Assembly (NCBI RefSeq): GCF_029784155.1
Contig: NC_073692.1
Coordinates: 436,705,228 to 436,769,227, forward strand
Direction: 5' to 3'
DNA from: Uranotaenia lowii
Taxonomy: Eukaryota > Arthropoda > Insecta > Diptera > Culicidae
Length of the DNA stretch: 64,000 nt
Both the position numbers and the translations under genes were made by a program. Every line of letters starts with the position of its first letter. Within the stretch, counting starts at the first letter, position 1. This document shows positions 34,301 through 46,463 of this stretch, piece by piece. The notes beneath the pieces were generated by a model, which had not been told where the DNA came from, ran no database searches, and was given only the letters and a program-made list of their open reading frames with translations.

Positions 34301-36244
34301 GACAACAGAATGCCGAATCCTCAAATGCTTCCCGGTACTTGATGAGCTGCTGCGCTTTTTCTTCCTTTCACACAACTTATTCTATCGTTTATTTATATTT
34401 GCGTTTGCTTGTAGGAAAACGGAGCTGTTCGAATTTCCAAACTCAAAAGTGGTCAGCCTCCAAGTGACAGAATGAGCTATAGTTTTCCGATTGTCGTCTC
34501 TAGGGAGGAACTTATTTACGAAGTAAACCAACGGCTAGGCAGCATGTGTTCCATTCTTTTGGGCCAACCGGAAAACAAAAGTGAATGTTTTGCATTTGAA
34601 TTATCTGGCTGGTGGGTTCGGAAGGATTTACGTCGATTCACGACAAAGTTTCAACAGAAAGTTTGGTGGTCATGGTGGTCGAAGCCAATCGGTCAATTTT
34701 GGTTGCCTGTAGAAACACATTAAAATCCCTTTTTTTCCCATTTTTGTATAAATAAATACTGTATTTGTAACATACCTTCAAACAAAAACTTATTGAAAAG
34801 CTACATATAGGTAGTATAAAACTTGGTTTTAGATTAAACATCTATGAGAATTGTACACATCGTACACATAAAAAAATATACATTTTACACGGAATTTCTA
34901 TACGATTCCATCACAAGCTAGAAACAATCCTGAAATGCTTTATCCAGTCTTGCTCCTATGGAAAGTCGATTATCAGCACTAGATTAACTGTCACCCCGCC
35001 AACTGCGGTCGACGAAATCTGATTATAAAATGTCTCAAACTTTAGCCACCAACCACAAGTCACAGCTTGCTATGCAATGGCAACTTCCACTAAAAATGCC
35101 ATCCTTATGCTGATGCAATTTTCGCAACTGTTTCTCTGGGAAAACAAATTTCCATACTAGGTATATACTTTATAATTTTCACCGAAAATAGAGAAAAGCG
35201 CATCCGGCTGTGAACAACAAACAAAAAACTCATTTTAGCTCCTTCAATTCTTCACACCTTACAAGTTTTTCCCAATCCAATTCTAAACAAGCGAAAGAAA
35301 GACATTGCACTTTTGAGAGTAGGTAGGTACGAAATTGTTGCACCTTGTAAAAACACATATGATTGCATAGAGGCAGTGCTTTGCAGTGTATCTGACTGCA
35401 ACTATATATTTTAAACCATCACTTGTTAGAATTTTCCCTATCCAAATAATTCCGTTTTTTTTGTTTTTCATTACCTACATCAACTTGCCTCGTTGCAACC
35501 GACCGAGGAAACGGTTATTGTCAAATAATAAAAAAAAAATATTTTTTCCAGAACCCTTGGCAGTCTGTGATATTTCTGTACCGTTTTACCGGAACTCAGG
35601 AAAAAAGTGTTCCCTTGTGTCGGATAACCGTTCAGTGGTTCACGCCAGAAATAAACTGACAGGTGGTAGCGAAAAAAGGGAGGTTTGAAAAAGGGATGGC
35701 ACTTTGCGGCTATGTTGTGAAACTTGCATTTTGAGCAAAACGAGTATTTTCCGAGAGCCCGTCTCGCTGCTGTTTCTCGCAACTGCCCATAACGAAATTT
35801 ATATCTTCCGTTTTGCAAATAAATCATGTCATTTTGTATTTTGATAAATCTTTGAGAGGAATGGTAGAAATACGCTTTAAAACTTTTGAAAAAATATTTT
35901 TCCAACAACCTTACATCATTCTGCAGTTTAATATCTCTGGAGCCACTTTTGATATTGGGGCTAATTCTGCGAGTCAGGTGACGTGACATGCGATATTTTA
36001 CATCGTTATGCTGACTCAAATAACCATTCCAGGGTAATGTTCGAGCGTGTTGTCAAAATCGTATGAGATCTGTTCTCTCAAACCAAATGTGAAATTATTT
36101 TTGTTTCGGTCCCCTGCTTCCTTCCTTCCTTCCTCCCTTCAAACAAAAAACTCTCACGCAGACAGACAGAGAGAACTGTTTTTAATATAAAAGGGATTGA
36201 GGTAATTTGAACCCATTTGCTTGATTTTGACCTTGATCTTAATC
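31321..36244. other. Intergenic DNA, no supported gene
   Basis: About 4.9 kb of AT-rich sequence. The longest frame is 179 codons on the minus strand (35480-36019). It has a biased, lysine- and phenylalanine-rich composition and no domain, so I leave it uncalled. A short related pair containing GGCAACCTAG lies near 32870 and 32920. I see no coding exons, tRNA or clear transposon ends. Confidence 0.5.
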
Positions 36245-37527
36245 TATAAAGCATGGATCACTACAAATCTGGACGCATTAAAACGGGTCTATCTCGGAGC
36301 TATGTAAACGAAATAAAAATGTTTTGTACTTGAAATGTAGGGTTTTTATTGCACTTTAAAGGAAAAATAATAAAAAAATTATTCCGATGTTGTTTTGATG
36401 AATTTTCGAACTTTTGGTTGAGTATCACTCATTATAGTTTGAACACCCTATTCGCTGACCTCAGCGGCCATTTTGTTCCACAATCTCTTCATCTCTGTTG
36501 CTTCCCGAGTCGTCCTACCATTCTTCTTCATTGAGGGCAGTTGGGTGGGTTGATGTCCTTTTCGACAAAATCCACCCGTTGGCCCAATACCACTGTAGAA
36601 CCTCCTAGCTGTAGTGGCAGCTTGCCAAATCTGGCGAAAACTTAACTAGTCCTTTGTGAGATCTAATGTACGAAAAAAAAAGTTTTTCAGGCATTCCTCC
36701 TTGTAAATTTCGGAGTCCATGGTCTTGTTTTTCACAAAAACCAGAATTTTCCGTCCGCAGCTGCAAATACCTTGCCAGATCAAACACTTTCTTGCACACT
36801 TATCAGCAAAAACGAATTTGAAGTTGCCGGGGACATCACCATGACCAGTGCAGTGCACCACTGCAGTGGCTTTACATAATTTTTGGCCAGAAAGCTGCCC
36901 AAAATCCATCTTCACGTACGTTTCGTCATCCATGAGGATGCATCCGTCGAACTTCGTTGGAATCTTCTTGTATAACTTGCGGGCACGTCCTTTGGCTACT
37001 AAATTCTGCTTCAATGTCCGGTTTGGTTGCTTACTGGTCCGATAGGATCGTATTCCTTCGCGTAGACGAATTCTGCTGACGGTGCACCGGTCGGCGTTGA
37101 ATTTCTTGGCAATGTCATAGTCCGACTACCCTGTGTTTTCCTTGATCGTTCTCAACACCTTCAAATGCAGTTTCTGATTCTTAGGTCCACTATAACGCTT
37201 GGTATGAACCTGTCGATTTATAGTACGCATCTCACGGAAACGTTTGAGAACGCTACACACGGTTGATTTGACAATTTTTAACGATTTCGCGATTTTTGAA
37301 CCCGACCACGTCGGGTTTTTGACGTGGGCGTTCAAAATTAATTTTCATCTCGCGGCTTCCATCACGTGTAACTTTTTTGAAACAAAACGAATCGTAATGA
37401 AATTTTCAGCACTGGTAGAAGAAACATTCCTCTACAAAGTGCTGCCAAAACATTCCAGATCCGACAACTAGGAGCACTATGGTAAAATAAATAGTGCGTC
37501 CAGATTTGTAGTGATCCATGCTTTATA
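36245..37527 (-). mobile_element. Mariner/Tc1-type DNA transposon with perfect 33-bp ends
   Basis: The 33-bp terminal inverted repeats at 36245-36277 and 37495-37527 are perfect complements (outer part TATAAAGCATGGATCAC). The outer TA on each side is the likely target duplication. The length of about 1.28 kb is normal for the superfamily. A broken transposase lies on the minus strand. The intact ends could still be mobilised by an active relative. Confidence 0.92.
36450..37362 (-). pseudogene. Mariner/Tc1-type transposase, broken
   Basis: Would cut and paste the surrounding element. On the minus strand the N-terminal part carries a helix-turn-helix-like segment (PTWSGSKIAKSLKIVKSTV, to 37126). 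The same frame continues past a single in-frame TAG (37126-37128) into DGCILMDDETYVKMDFGQL, which holds the first catalytic Asp. At an A9 run near 36670 the frame shifts, and PDLASCHY with the second Asp is read in another frame, followed by a degraded block resembling the NPPNCP region. A TGA near the N-terminus, about nine codons upstream of 37335, is a further defect. The MDDETY and PDLASCHY blocks resemble mosquito ITmD37-type transposases, but the subfamily is an inference. Confidence 0.85.
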
Positions 37528-37689
37528 TATAAAAAGCAATTTCTGTATGTTTGTTTGTCCTCTATAGACTCAGCCGTCTTAAGAGCTAGAGAGCTGAAAT
37601 TTGCCATGGATGCTCATTAGGACCAGGATGAAAAATGTTTTCAGATTTTCGGATAACCCCTTCTGAAGGGGATCGTTCATACAAGACAA

Positions 37690-38115
37690 ATAATGTTTTC
37701 GCGATATTGACGTTATTTTTCGTCGGATTATGTTGAAAATTTGCACATGAGAGTTTTTAAAGACGAGCAATCGATTTAGGGTGTTTAATTCTGTGTAAGG
37801 GGTCAGCCAAAGGGGTCGTCCATATTAACTGTTCGCTATTTTTGCGATATTGACGTTATTATACATCGTATTCAGATGAAAATTGGTACACGATAGTCTT
37901 GAGAGACGTGCAATCGATTTGAGGTATCAAATTTAGTGTAAGAGGCCGGCAAAACGTGTCGCCATATTAGCTTTTCAATATCTTAGTGATAATGACGTTT
38001 TTATACATTGGATTGGGATGAAACTTTGCTATTTGGAGTTATTAGGGACAAACAATAGATTTCACTTACCAAATTAAATTAAGGGGTCGGCCAAAGGGGT
38101 CGTCCATATTAACTC
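37690..38115 (+). repeat. Three-unit tandem repeat, about 142-bp period
   Basis: GCGATATTGACGTTATT or a close variant starts at 37702, 37844 and 37986, exactly 142 bp apart. AAGGGGTCGGCCAAAGGGG-like blocks sit at 37797, 37940 and 38081. Units differ by substitutions. It directly follows the mariner element and TGTATGTTTGTTTGTCC, so it may be an older dispersed repeat that the mariner inserted into. Confidence 0.85.
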
Positions 38116-38142
38116 TTCACTGTTAACCCTCATCCGCATTAG

Positions 38143-38337
38143 GGTGTCATTTTGACACCATTGCAAGTTTGAAGGCTTGTAACTTTTTTCAGAAGCTTCA
38201 AAATACAAAAATTTCTTCGGGGACCCTGAATGAATTCAAAAGTTCTTCAATATTGCATCTTTACTTTTTTATGGACGAACCCTGGAAGCCTGGACAAAAA
38301 AACTCCCTTTTCCGACTTTTGGTGTCATTTTGACACC
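38143..38337. repeat. Two copies of the palindrome GGTGTCATTTTGACACC
   Basis: The 17-bp hairpin sequence (7-bp arms, TTT loop) occurs at 38143-38159 and at 38321-38337. The first copy is preceded by TTAACCCT (38123-38130). Two identical short palindromes 178 bp apart may mark the ends or subterminal repeats of a small element, but I could not define its borders. Confidence 0.6.
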
Positions 38338-38345
38338 ACAAAAGT

Positions 38346-41300
38346 AAAATCTATTTAAGTCGTTTGAATTATTATGAACTTCATATAAAACTTATATCAA
38401 TAGAAACCTTGTAATGTCAGTAAAATATGTTTAGAACATTATATACAGCTAAAGTTACAAGTTTTCTCGTTATTCAGCATGAAAGAAAAAAAATCTGAAA
38501 AAACATGCCTCACGAAAACTGCTGTAGTTCATATGTTACACGTCCAAAAAAATATTTGCCTTATGCATATGAAAGCTGAAGTTAATGCCTACATCATGAA
38601 GACAAGAAATATTTTTTTAAATTTTTTTTAATGAAATGGTCACAAAAAGTTCAAAAAAATGGTCTAAAAACCCTACTTTTCATTCGATTGCTAGTAAATA
38701 CTGTTTGAGCGATGGTAGAGTTTTGAAAAAAATATGACTACAAAATGTATAAAAATTCTAACATTTTGCTGTCTTTAGATTTTTGATGCAAAAAAAATTG
38801 AATTTACTGGAATTTTTCAAAGTTCACTACTTTGCGCGATTTTTTTACAAATTGAAATTTCATCTCTTTTTGGGGTCCACCGTCAGGTTGTACCCGGATT
38901 ATCTTTGCTTTGACTTTGTTTGGACCAACCAAGAGTATATTCATTGGAAAGCACATTTAATCTTCATTCTAGTGAGGTGCTGCAATTCACGCTGTGAGAT
39001 TTCACAAAAATATGAAAATTATAAACGTAAAATCATTCCTGAATTTCTAGAACTACAAGCACCTCATCCAGCAAAACGTGTTTGTTTGCTCTCCGAGTAG
39101 GTACGGTGGGTGGTGATTCGGGCAGAGAGCGAAGCCGAAAGACGAAATAATGATGCGTGTCGTACATTTCTTGGTTGAAAATATTCTATTGAGAGTAGTT
39201 TGCATATTTTTTTATTTCATTACATTGTCAAAAGTTTTAAATAATGCAAAATTTCATTAATTTTTTTTCACATTTTCAGCCATTAGTTAAAAAATTTTAC
39301 AATTCATTTAAACTATTTTATATTTCAAGCAAACTGCATTGTTGTTTCGTTACATTTGGCACATTTCTTTACAAGATTCCGGTTATGAGATACGACTGAC
39401 AAATCAAGTTATCAAATCATCAGATAGAAATAAAGATATGATACCTATTATTGACTTTATAATTATAAATGGTTTAATGTCAAACGACTAAGATTGAGTT
39501 GTATGCCTATTGATATATCTAAAGATACGGGTTTACAGAAATGAGCAATCTAAAATATCTCATCTCATTCCTGCCCTTTAATCAATGTCGGTGTCTTTAA
39601 ATACCCGTATGTTACGAGACAAAGTCAGAATCGTTCGATTAATAGTCAAATCAAGTGTATTTTAACCTTGAAAAAAATTCCATCAAAACATCGACCGATT
39701 TCTGTAAGATGTCGAATTTCTAAAAGATTAATTATGACAAACATATCACTCAAAGACTTGTAATTAAGGATGTCATTAATAAGTTATTAGAACAAATGCA
39801 GTTCTGTTTGGCAGACAATGGTCACGTGGTCCGGAAAAATGGGTGTGTTCCGGAATTAAAGCCTTTCGGGCTGAAATCGTCCTTCAGCCTATGAGAAGGC
39901 TCACGCCAAATTTCAGCAAATTTGGTTTACTCTAAGGCGTCACTCAAGGACGCTCAAGTTTGTATGGGAATGAGGCATCATTTGTTCTAGCGAAACTGCA
40001 AAAACTACTTTTCAGGCTCTAATACATGGAATAAACAAGATCTAGTTTGCATATTTGCTCATGTTTTATTTTTATGTTTCAATTGGTAATATGTATATAT
40101 ATATATATGAATATGAATATCGGTTTTGGGAAAAATCCAGAATCCAATCCAGAACACAGGCTTTTGGATGATTTATGCCCAAATGATGAAAACTACTTAC
40201 TAAATAATGTGATAGATAACTTAAACATTGTTTTCATACCAAACTCATATACTTGTCTTTGAACCGTTCTCATACTTATTAAAGCCTAAACGAGATTCTT
40301 TCTATTCTCTTATTCAAATTTATTTTCCATGTTAAAATCCACTGGTTGCAGTTTTATACCGAGAAAAAAAAATGGACTGAGCTTTTCACAAACAAGGTTA
40401 ACTTGTAACATTCCTCTCGGACTCGTTGTAAATTGTTGCTACGTTCATAAGGTACCAATTGTTTCCGGTTTTTTTTTCTCACGTTTACTTTCTGTTTCAA
40501 CGACGGGCGGAACAAAAACGTAGATCGGTAATCAAAATGTATGACCGCCAACCGTCGCATCGACTGTAGAATTTGGTAAGAATGACGTTGATGATGATTG
40601 TTGATGCCACGCGGAAAACCGTTCGAACCAAAGCGAGTCAATGTACCTACATACATATCTATGAATAAATGTGTAGAATAGCCTGAATTTTTGAATCAGT
40701 CAAAAAATATGAAATTATCGCTTAAGATTTTATGATTTTTGCTTTCATGTAATTTGGGTAGTCAATGGGTGCTTTTAGTGACGCGCTTTATTGCTCATGT
40801 AAGCAGAGGTGATAAATTGTCTACCTGGACAATCAACCGTTATCCTATTTTGCAAGTAAATTGACACACCAGTTAAACCTCTTAAATTATTTATTCCTGC
40901 CAAAGGCCATAGTCGGCAAAGTCGAATCCTAATGTGATTATGCTAGACATGGCATGGAATGAAGGCGGTTGCCTCCTCACACAAACCGGGTGATAGTATA
41001 CTTATTGACACTAACCAGCGACAATCCGTTCTCAGAAATTGTAATTCCTTTAAATATTCTGGACAGGAAAGAGCATCTCGCAGTCTTCCCTCAAATGGGT
41101 GCAATTCACCCAACAAATGCCTCCACCGACCTTAACATTCACAACCATCAGTATGAAGCCAAAGACGTGAAATACTGTCACAAACCTCACTTTTCCGTCA
41201 TCATCATCGAAATTCTGTGAAATGAATACGGCGTAAGCAATAAGGCAACCGGCATAATACCCCACCTATCAGAAATAAAAGAACACCCACCCCGAATACT

Positions 41301-44162
41301 CCGGGGAAATCCTTCATCGTACCATAAAAAGGATTTAATTCAATATTATTTAACAATTTAACATAGAAAGAGGATTATCTTCGGTCGGTCTAGCTCTAGC
41401 GGTGTCTTCTTTGTCTCTAGAAACTCCTAGTCTCGTAGAAATCTGCCGTTGCCGTTGTTGATGTCGATTGTGTCGAGGATTTTGAAAACCGGAAGGAGCC
41501 GTGACCCATTCCGCCGTTTCGTTAGCCGGATGTCAACCAGATGAATGGTTCCAGAACCTTGGTGATATTGAATTTGAGGAAAACCAGTCTCTACATCTTG
41601 AATTTTTTAGGAGGAGTAAAATAGTGATTTGGTAAAACAGTGAAAAATGAATAATTTTTAGTTAAAAAAATCAATCACTGTTTTATATTTGAAGTTCGTA
41701 GGTGTACAAAACCATATTCCCGTAACTTTGACTATCAATTAATATTTTTAGTTTTATATTATAAACCACTAGCTGACCCGGTAAACTTCGTTTTACCCGT
41801 TACTTATTAAATCGTTGGAAAATGTTTACAGTTTTTTAACTTATTCGTGCTCGTGAATCAGTTTTCATGAAAATCAAGTTGTTCGAGTTTTGTCCCGTTT
41901 CTAGTTGATTTTGTGAAGGAACCCCCCTTCTATAAAAAGTAATAATCTCGAAACTATTATACAAACCATCTCTGATCCGAAAAACCCTCGGATACCAAAT
42001 TTCACTCAATTCTGACCGACCGTGGTGATGATGTTACAAAGCAAACGTCTCCATTATGAATAATAAGAAAATAAATTGCCACTCCCAAGTTTGTCGCGAT
42101 GAAGATAAGATGTATTTTCTTAAACCATTCTAAAATTCTGCCCAAACACTATGTAATTCAATGGTTTGTTGTAGGTATTGAAAACAAAGCATTGACATTT
42201 GAAAATATGATTAAAAGTGGCTACTGGTAATCAGTTTTGAAACTTTTCATAGATAAACTAAAAAATCATGTTCGATTCAAAAAAGATTATTTGAAATGAA
42301 CAAAATAAATGAAACGTTGATAAACTATCGAATGCAGATTATACACCTAGTTTAAAATTTCAGGCTCTGAATATTTTATTCACTACCAATTGAAATATTG
42401 GTTCTTTAACTCCATTTAGATGAAATATAACTTTTTCACGTGTCAGAATATATTAACATTGACATTACCATTTTAACGCGTGCATAAGAATTCAATAGTT
42501 GCTTAAAAATATGCTTGAATTGAGAATCAACCGTATGCGCGTGTATAATTTCGTGTTGGCTTCGGGCGTGCCAAAGGGATGAAGCTTGCTCCTCACTCTT
42601 TAAGGAATTTCCTTAAGCATGACAGCAGATTGGTTAGATAGCGACTATTTAATTCTGAATGATTTGTTGAAAAGGCCCGAAAGAAGCCAACATTTATTTT
42701 CAAGTTGATCATAAAGTGATTTCTTATTTATACATGTTTACCAAAATTGATGGTTTTCTAAAAAAAAATTATGGGGTCCACAGATGAAAATTTTCAATAA
42801 TTGTTCTATGTACCTACGGCTAGAAATATTCGCGACATAATTCTGACATTTTCAGTAACACTTTTCAACTGTGGGAAAACAACCTCAAAAACGATCAGGT
42901 CCCTGAACGGACATAGACGTTTTGTAAACTAAAATTTTGGAGGTTATTTTTCCTTTTCTTATCCATATACGTAGGCAAGTGTGCATAAGAACTATCAAAA
43001 AAAAACTCTATAGTCTATTATTTCCAGATGTAGCAACCGAAAATCTGATCGATCAAACTTCGCCGACATCCGGATCTGCTACCGTTAGTCTCTGCTTTCA
43101 GGAACATGCATGCCACCGAAGATGGTATAGATACCGAGAAGTCCAAGTTTTATTATAAAAAAATGAAGGCACCCTCGGTACACATTTCCAGGTTAGTTAT
43201 TAAATGAAAAGCTCGACGAACAGAACGGGACTAAATACTTCAATATTTACCAACTGCTATTTTAACAGGTGCATAGCTTACCTATAATCAAATATAATAA
43301 AAACCATTATTCCTCACTCCCCCAGAAACATGGGAGACACACCATGGAGATTCTACCTAGATATGTATGTGTGTGCTCGTAGTGCCACCGATAAACAACT
43401 GCAACTTCAACCAATAGTGCAGAAGTGTCACGCAGCATTGAAAAATTATAACGCGAGGTTATACCACAATAGATCAACTAAATGGTCGCAGTGGACTATC
43501 TCCTGAACAGAAAAAAATCGCCTTGACCGCGATTAATTGTTAGATTGATTTAGGTTACCAAAACATCGAATCAATTTTCCCAGAGGGACCGATCTATGTA
43601 TGTATGTTCGCTGGTGTTTGACGGAAAAAATAATACCGGACCCCCGATACTCTGGGATCCCCTGCATCAGAAGCAAACCAATTTGAGGAAGGAAGTTCTG
43701 TGGTTCCGATTTCGAAGATGAATTTCGAAATTGTTATCATCAATTCCTCACAGTACTACTGTCGTTAAGAAAAGTTGGATTAACATTCTACCATTTTAAT
43801 TTTTCAAAATTTATATTTTTTCATATCAGGCGTAGCAAAATCGATTGCCTCTTATTGATAAATTTCCCTAAATATGGACGTAAAATCAAACATCAGTTGT
43901 TAACCTTCATTGATGCGTTTCGATTCCCAAAGCTTCACTGGTAGCACACCATCATTTTAACCCACGAAGGGCAGGCATTTTTCACGCTCCAGCTAATTTC
44001 AATAATAACGTTCAAATTGCTGACCGTTCTGAAATAAATTTAACCCCAACGAATGCGAAATTTATTCCAAAACCCACCCACATTGGATGGTTCATCTCGT
44101 GTTCTGAAAAAAATCACACGGAAAGTAATCAAAAGCACGCACTGCAGATATGTACACATATT
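38346..44162. other. Intergenic DNA, no supported gene
   Basis: About 5.8 kb of AT-rich DNA. A short TA microsatellite lies at about 40093-40109. TAGCTGACCCGGTAAACTTC at about 41771, a phrase often seen in insect dispersed repeats, marks a repeat relic. Overlapping frames on both strands near 40969-41265 (71-83 codons) have no domain. No splice-bounded exons were found. Confidence 0.5.
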
Positions 44163-45140
44163 CATAAAGCTTAGTTCTTTTAGAAATGGGACAGTTACGA
44201 ATGCCTGTATCTCAAAAACCATTCTTTTGAACCAAATACTTTCTATGAAGAAAATGAAGGTAATGTTATGATATTTCATGAAAAAATTTGAAAAAAAATA
44301 TTTACCGTTTTTTGTTAAAGAAATTTCTACTTTATTCTTGGTATCTCCCATTGGCCGGCGCACACTTTTTTCAGTCATGGTATTGATCAGTTTCTCCAAC
44401 TTATACTTCGTAAAATCTATATTTTAGGTGGCTTCACCCTCCTTCTTCAATTTCTGATAATTTTTGGTCCAATACTTCTCTGGAAACTGGAAACTGGAAG
44501 CATTTAAGTGGATACAGTTGTTTCGAAATGAACAAATTTGATTATTTTTGACCACATTTTTGAACGTTTTTTTTTCGGTACCGGTTTTACAGCTTAAGAG
44601 CTTTGGAACTATCAAAAAATGGTTGTTTGAGGTTGGATTTCTATGAGTCATCACTAGGCAACACTTTCAGCTTATCGGAGAAAATTGTTTTGGATATTTC
44701 AGCGGTCTACCCTTAGTTTTTCGTTTATTGAAAATTAAAAATGCTGGTATGAGACTTGACTTCCCTGATGATCCTTAACCGTTGTTGCCGATCATTTTCT
44801 TCACTACAATGCTTGATTTGAACTTTGTGGACATTATTGACAGTGTTTGCATACTTATCCACCACAAAAACTCAGTAATTCTTTGAATAATCAACGGTTT
44901 TGTCAGCTATCAATTTGATAATGACGAACTTTAAAGGAAACTGTGCAAAATTATTTTTTTCTTTTTCTCTTACATCGTACATATCTCAAAAACGCGTAAA
45001 TTTTAAATTTTGAAAAAAATAGGTCGAATAGTACTTTTTACAGGCAACAAAATGCTGTCAAAATTTTTAATATCCAATAACTAGTTAACGAGCTATTAGC
45101 AAATGAAAGTGTCCCATTTCTAAAAGAACTAAGCTTTATG
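44163..45140 (-). mobile_element. Second Tc1/mariner-type element, perfect 31-bp ends
   Basis: The terminal inverted repeats at 44163-44193 and 45110-45140 are perfect complements (outer part CATAAAGCTTAGTTC). A TA inside each end (44165-44166 and 45137-45138) is the probable target duplication, giving an element of about 970 bp. It differs in end sequence from the element at 36245. Only a C-terminal transposase relic remains, so it is an internally deleted copy. Confidence 0.88.
44340..44654 (-). pseudogene. Transposase C-terminal relic in the second Tc1/mariner element
   Basis: The minus-strand frame reads FPEKYWTKNYQKLKKEGEAT, an in-frame TAA at 44424-44426, then continues in the same frame with KYKLEKLINTMTEKSVRR. 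The EKYW block followed by basic helices matches the end of Tc1/mariner transposases, where the E of the catalytic triad sits just before KYW. The N-terminal half and the first two catalytic Asp are not recognisable. It is non-functional. Confidence 0.65.
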
Positions 45141-46455
45141 TATATGGATTTTCGCCGCGTTTACATTTTATGTTCCTCTTGTAAGCACATCTTTTTTTTC
45201 CAAATTTTCAAATGGAGTCTAAAATATATATGTTATGTTCTGAAGCTCCATCGTTATTCACGTTTATCAATTAATTTTATTATTGTTATTATTAGTACTT
45301 ATTTTAGACTTTTTCAACTACCCGAGTCATCCGGGTCCCCAAAATGTTATTACTGAAATTTTTTAAATACAATGAATAATATTAATATTAACTATGATAT
45401 TTGATTAGATTTGAAGTTTTGCTCTGATTCTTGTAAATGCTATAAATTTAATTATTTGGATGCTTCGTAGGTTAATCAGAAAATTGCTCGACTTTCATAG
45501 ATAATAAATGATTACCTTAACGAAATAGAATAAATGACAAATTGTGTCTTTTATACCACGTGAGACTGTTTTGCAAGGACGAACAGTGAAGTTCCCAAAA
45601 ACTGCATCGTACGATGGATGGATGAATGGATGTTGCAGAAATTAAACGAATCATTCCTCCGGCTGAACCAATGTGGCTGGAAAGAGTGCAGCAGCTTCCG
45701 GGTGTGCATAGGCTTGCCTGCTTGTTGGCATGGTTTATTCAATTAAAATGCAAATTTTTGCGAATGCTTTCAAATTAATACCTGGCCATCTACGGTGATG
45801 TTTCCCTTGTTTGGCCATGCAATTGCATCGAAAGATACACCCTAGCTAGACGTTGCCTATTCGATGCTGGAAAACTGCTTATCCAATAGCTCATAGCATA
45901 GCATAGCATGGGGTGACTACACATCTTGCATATTGGCTGATACACGAAGGACAATTAATAGGTAATCGAGAACAACACGATATGCCAAAACCAGTGCCTG
46001 GATTCAATACTCATTTCAGATGTTGTCATTGAAGATCAGTGTGGTACTACAATGCACACCGTGACAAGTCAATGTAATCATTGTGGGAATAATCGGAAAC
46101 AACTAAATGAACTTTTCAGGTGCAAAGAACTCATAGGTATACCCAGGATGCTGTGTTCAAATACCTATATGTAATTTATGTTTAAACATACATAGTACAT
46201 CCTACTTGGCAGATAGAATTATTTATGAAATTAAATATAGGTACTGAAAATTGTAAATAACACCATAAAAATGAAAATAATGGAACGAACTCACTAATCT
46301 GTAGACAGCTAAATTCACGATGGGCATCGTGCTGCGATGCACATTAATTGGGCCTGCATTATCCGGCTTCGTAAGGAGAATGATGGCACGTTGCAACGCG
46401 GATGAATAAAAAAGAAATGCTTTCTGATCTAGTGAATGTTGAAAAATTCCCGATA
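45141..46455. other. Intergenic DNA, no supported gene
   Basis: AT-rich DNA. A short GCATA repeat (CATAGCATAGCATAGCATGG, about 45896-45910) and a GATG-rich stretch near 45615 are the only features seen. Confidence 0.5.
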
Positions 46456-46463
46456 AACTGTAC
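46456..46463. repeat. Left 8-bp target-site duplication AACTGTAC
   Basis: Identical to 49224-49231 and adjacent to the hAT-like left end. Confidence 0.88.

Noticed and set aside
35480..36019. 179-codon minus-strand ORF as a host gene
   Set aside because: Low-complexity lysine- and phenylalanine-rich translation, no recognisable domain, and no supporting promoter or splice sites. Length is within chance for 20 kb of intergenic DNA on six frames.
38123..38160. piggyBac-type element start (TTAA then CCCT)
   Set aside because: No matching AGGGTTAA end was found downstream, so borders cannot be defined.
40969..41265. Overlapping ORFs on both strands (83 and 71 codons) as small genes
   Set aside because: Mutual overlap, no domain, and no start context or splice evidence. 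I could not support either.
41771..41800. Helitron terminus suggested by the TAGCTGACCCGG phrase
   Set aside because: The phrase is common in insect repeats, but no CTRR end with a hairpin or second terminus was located.
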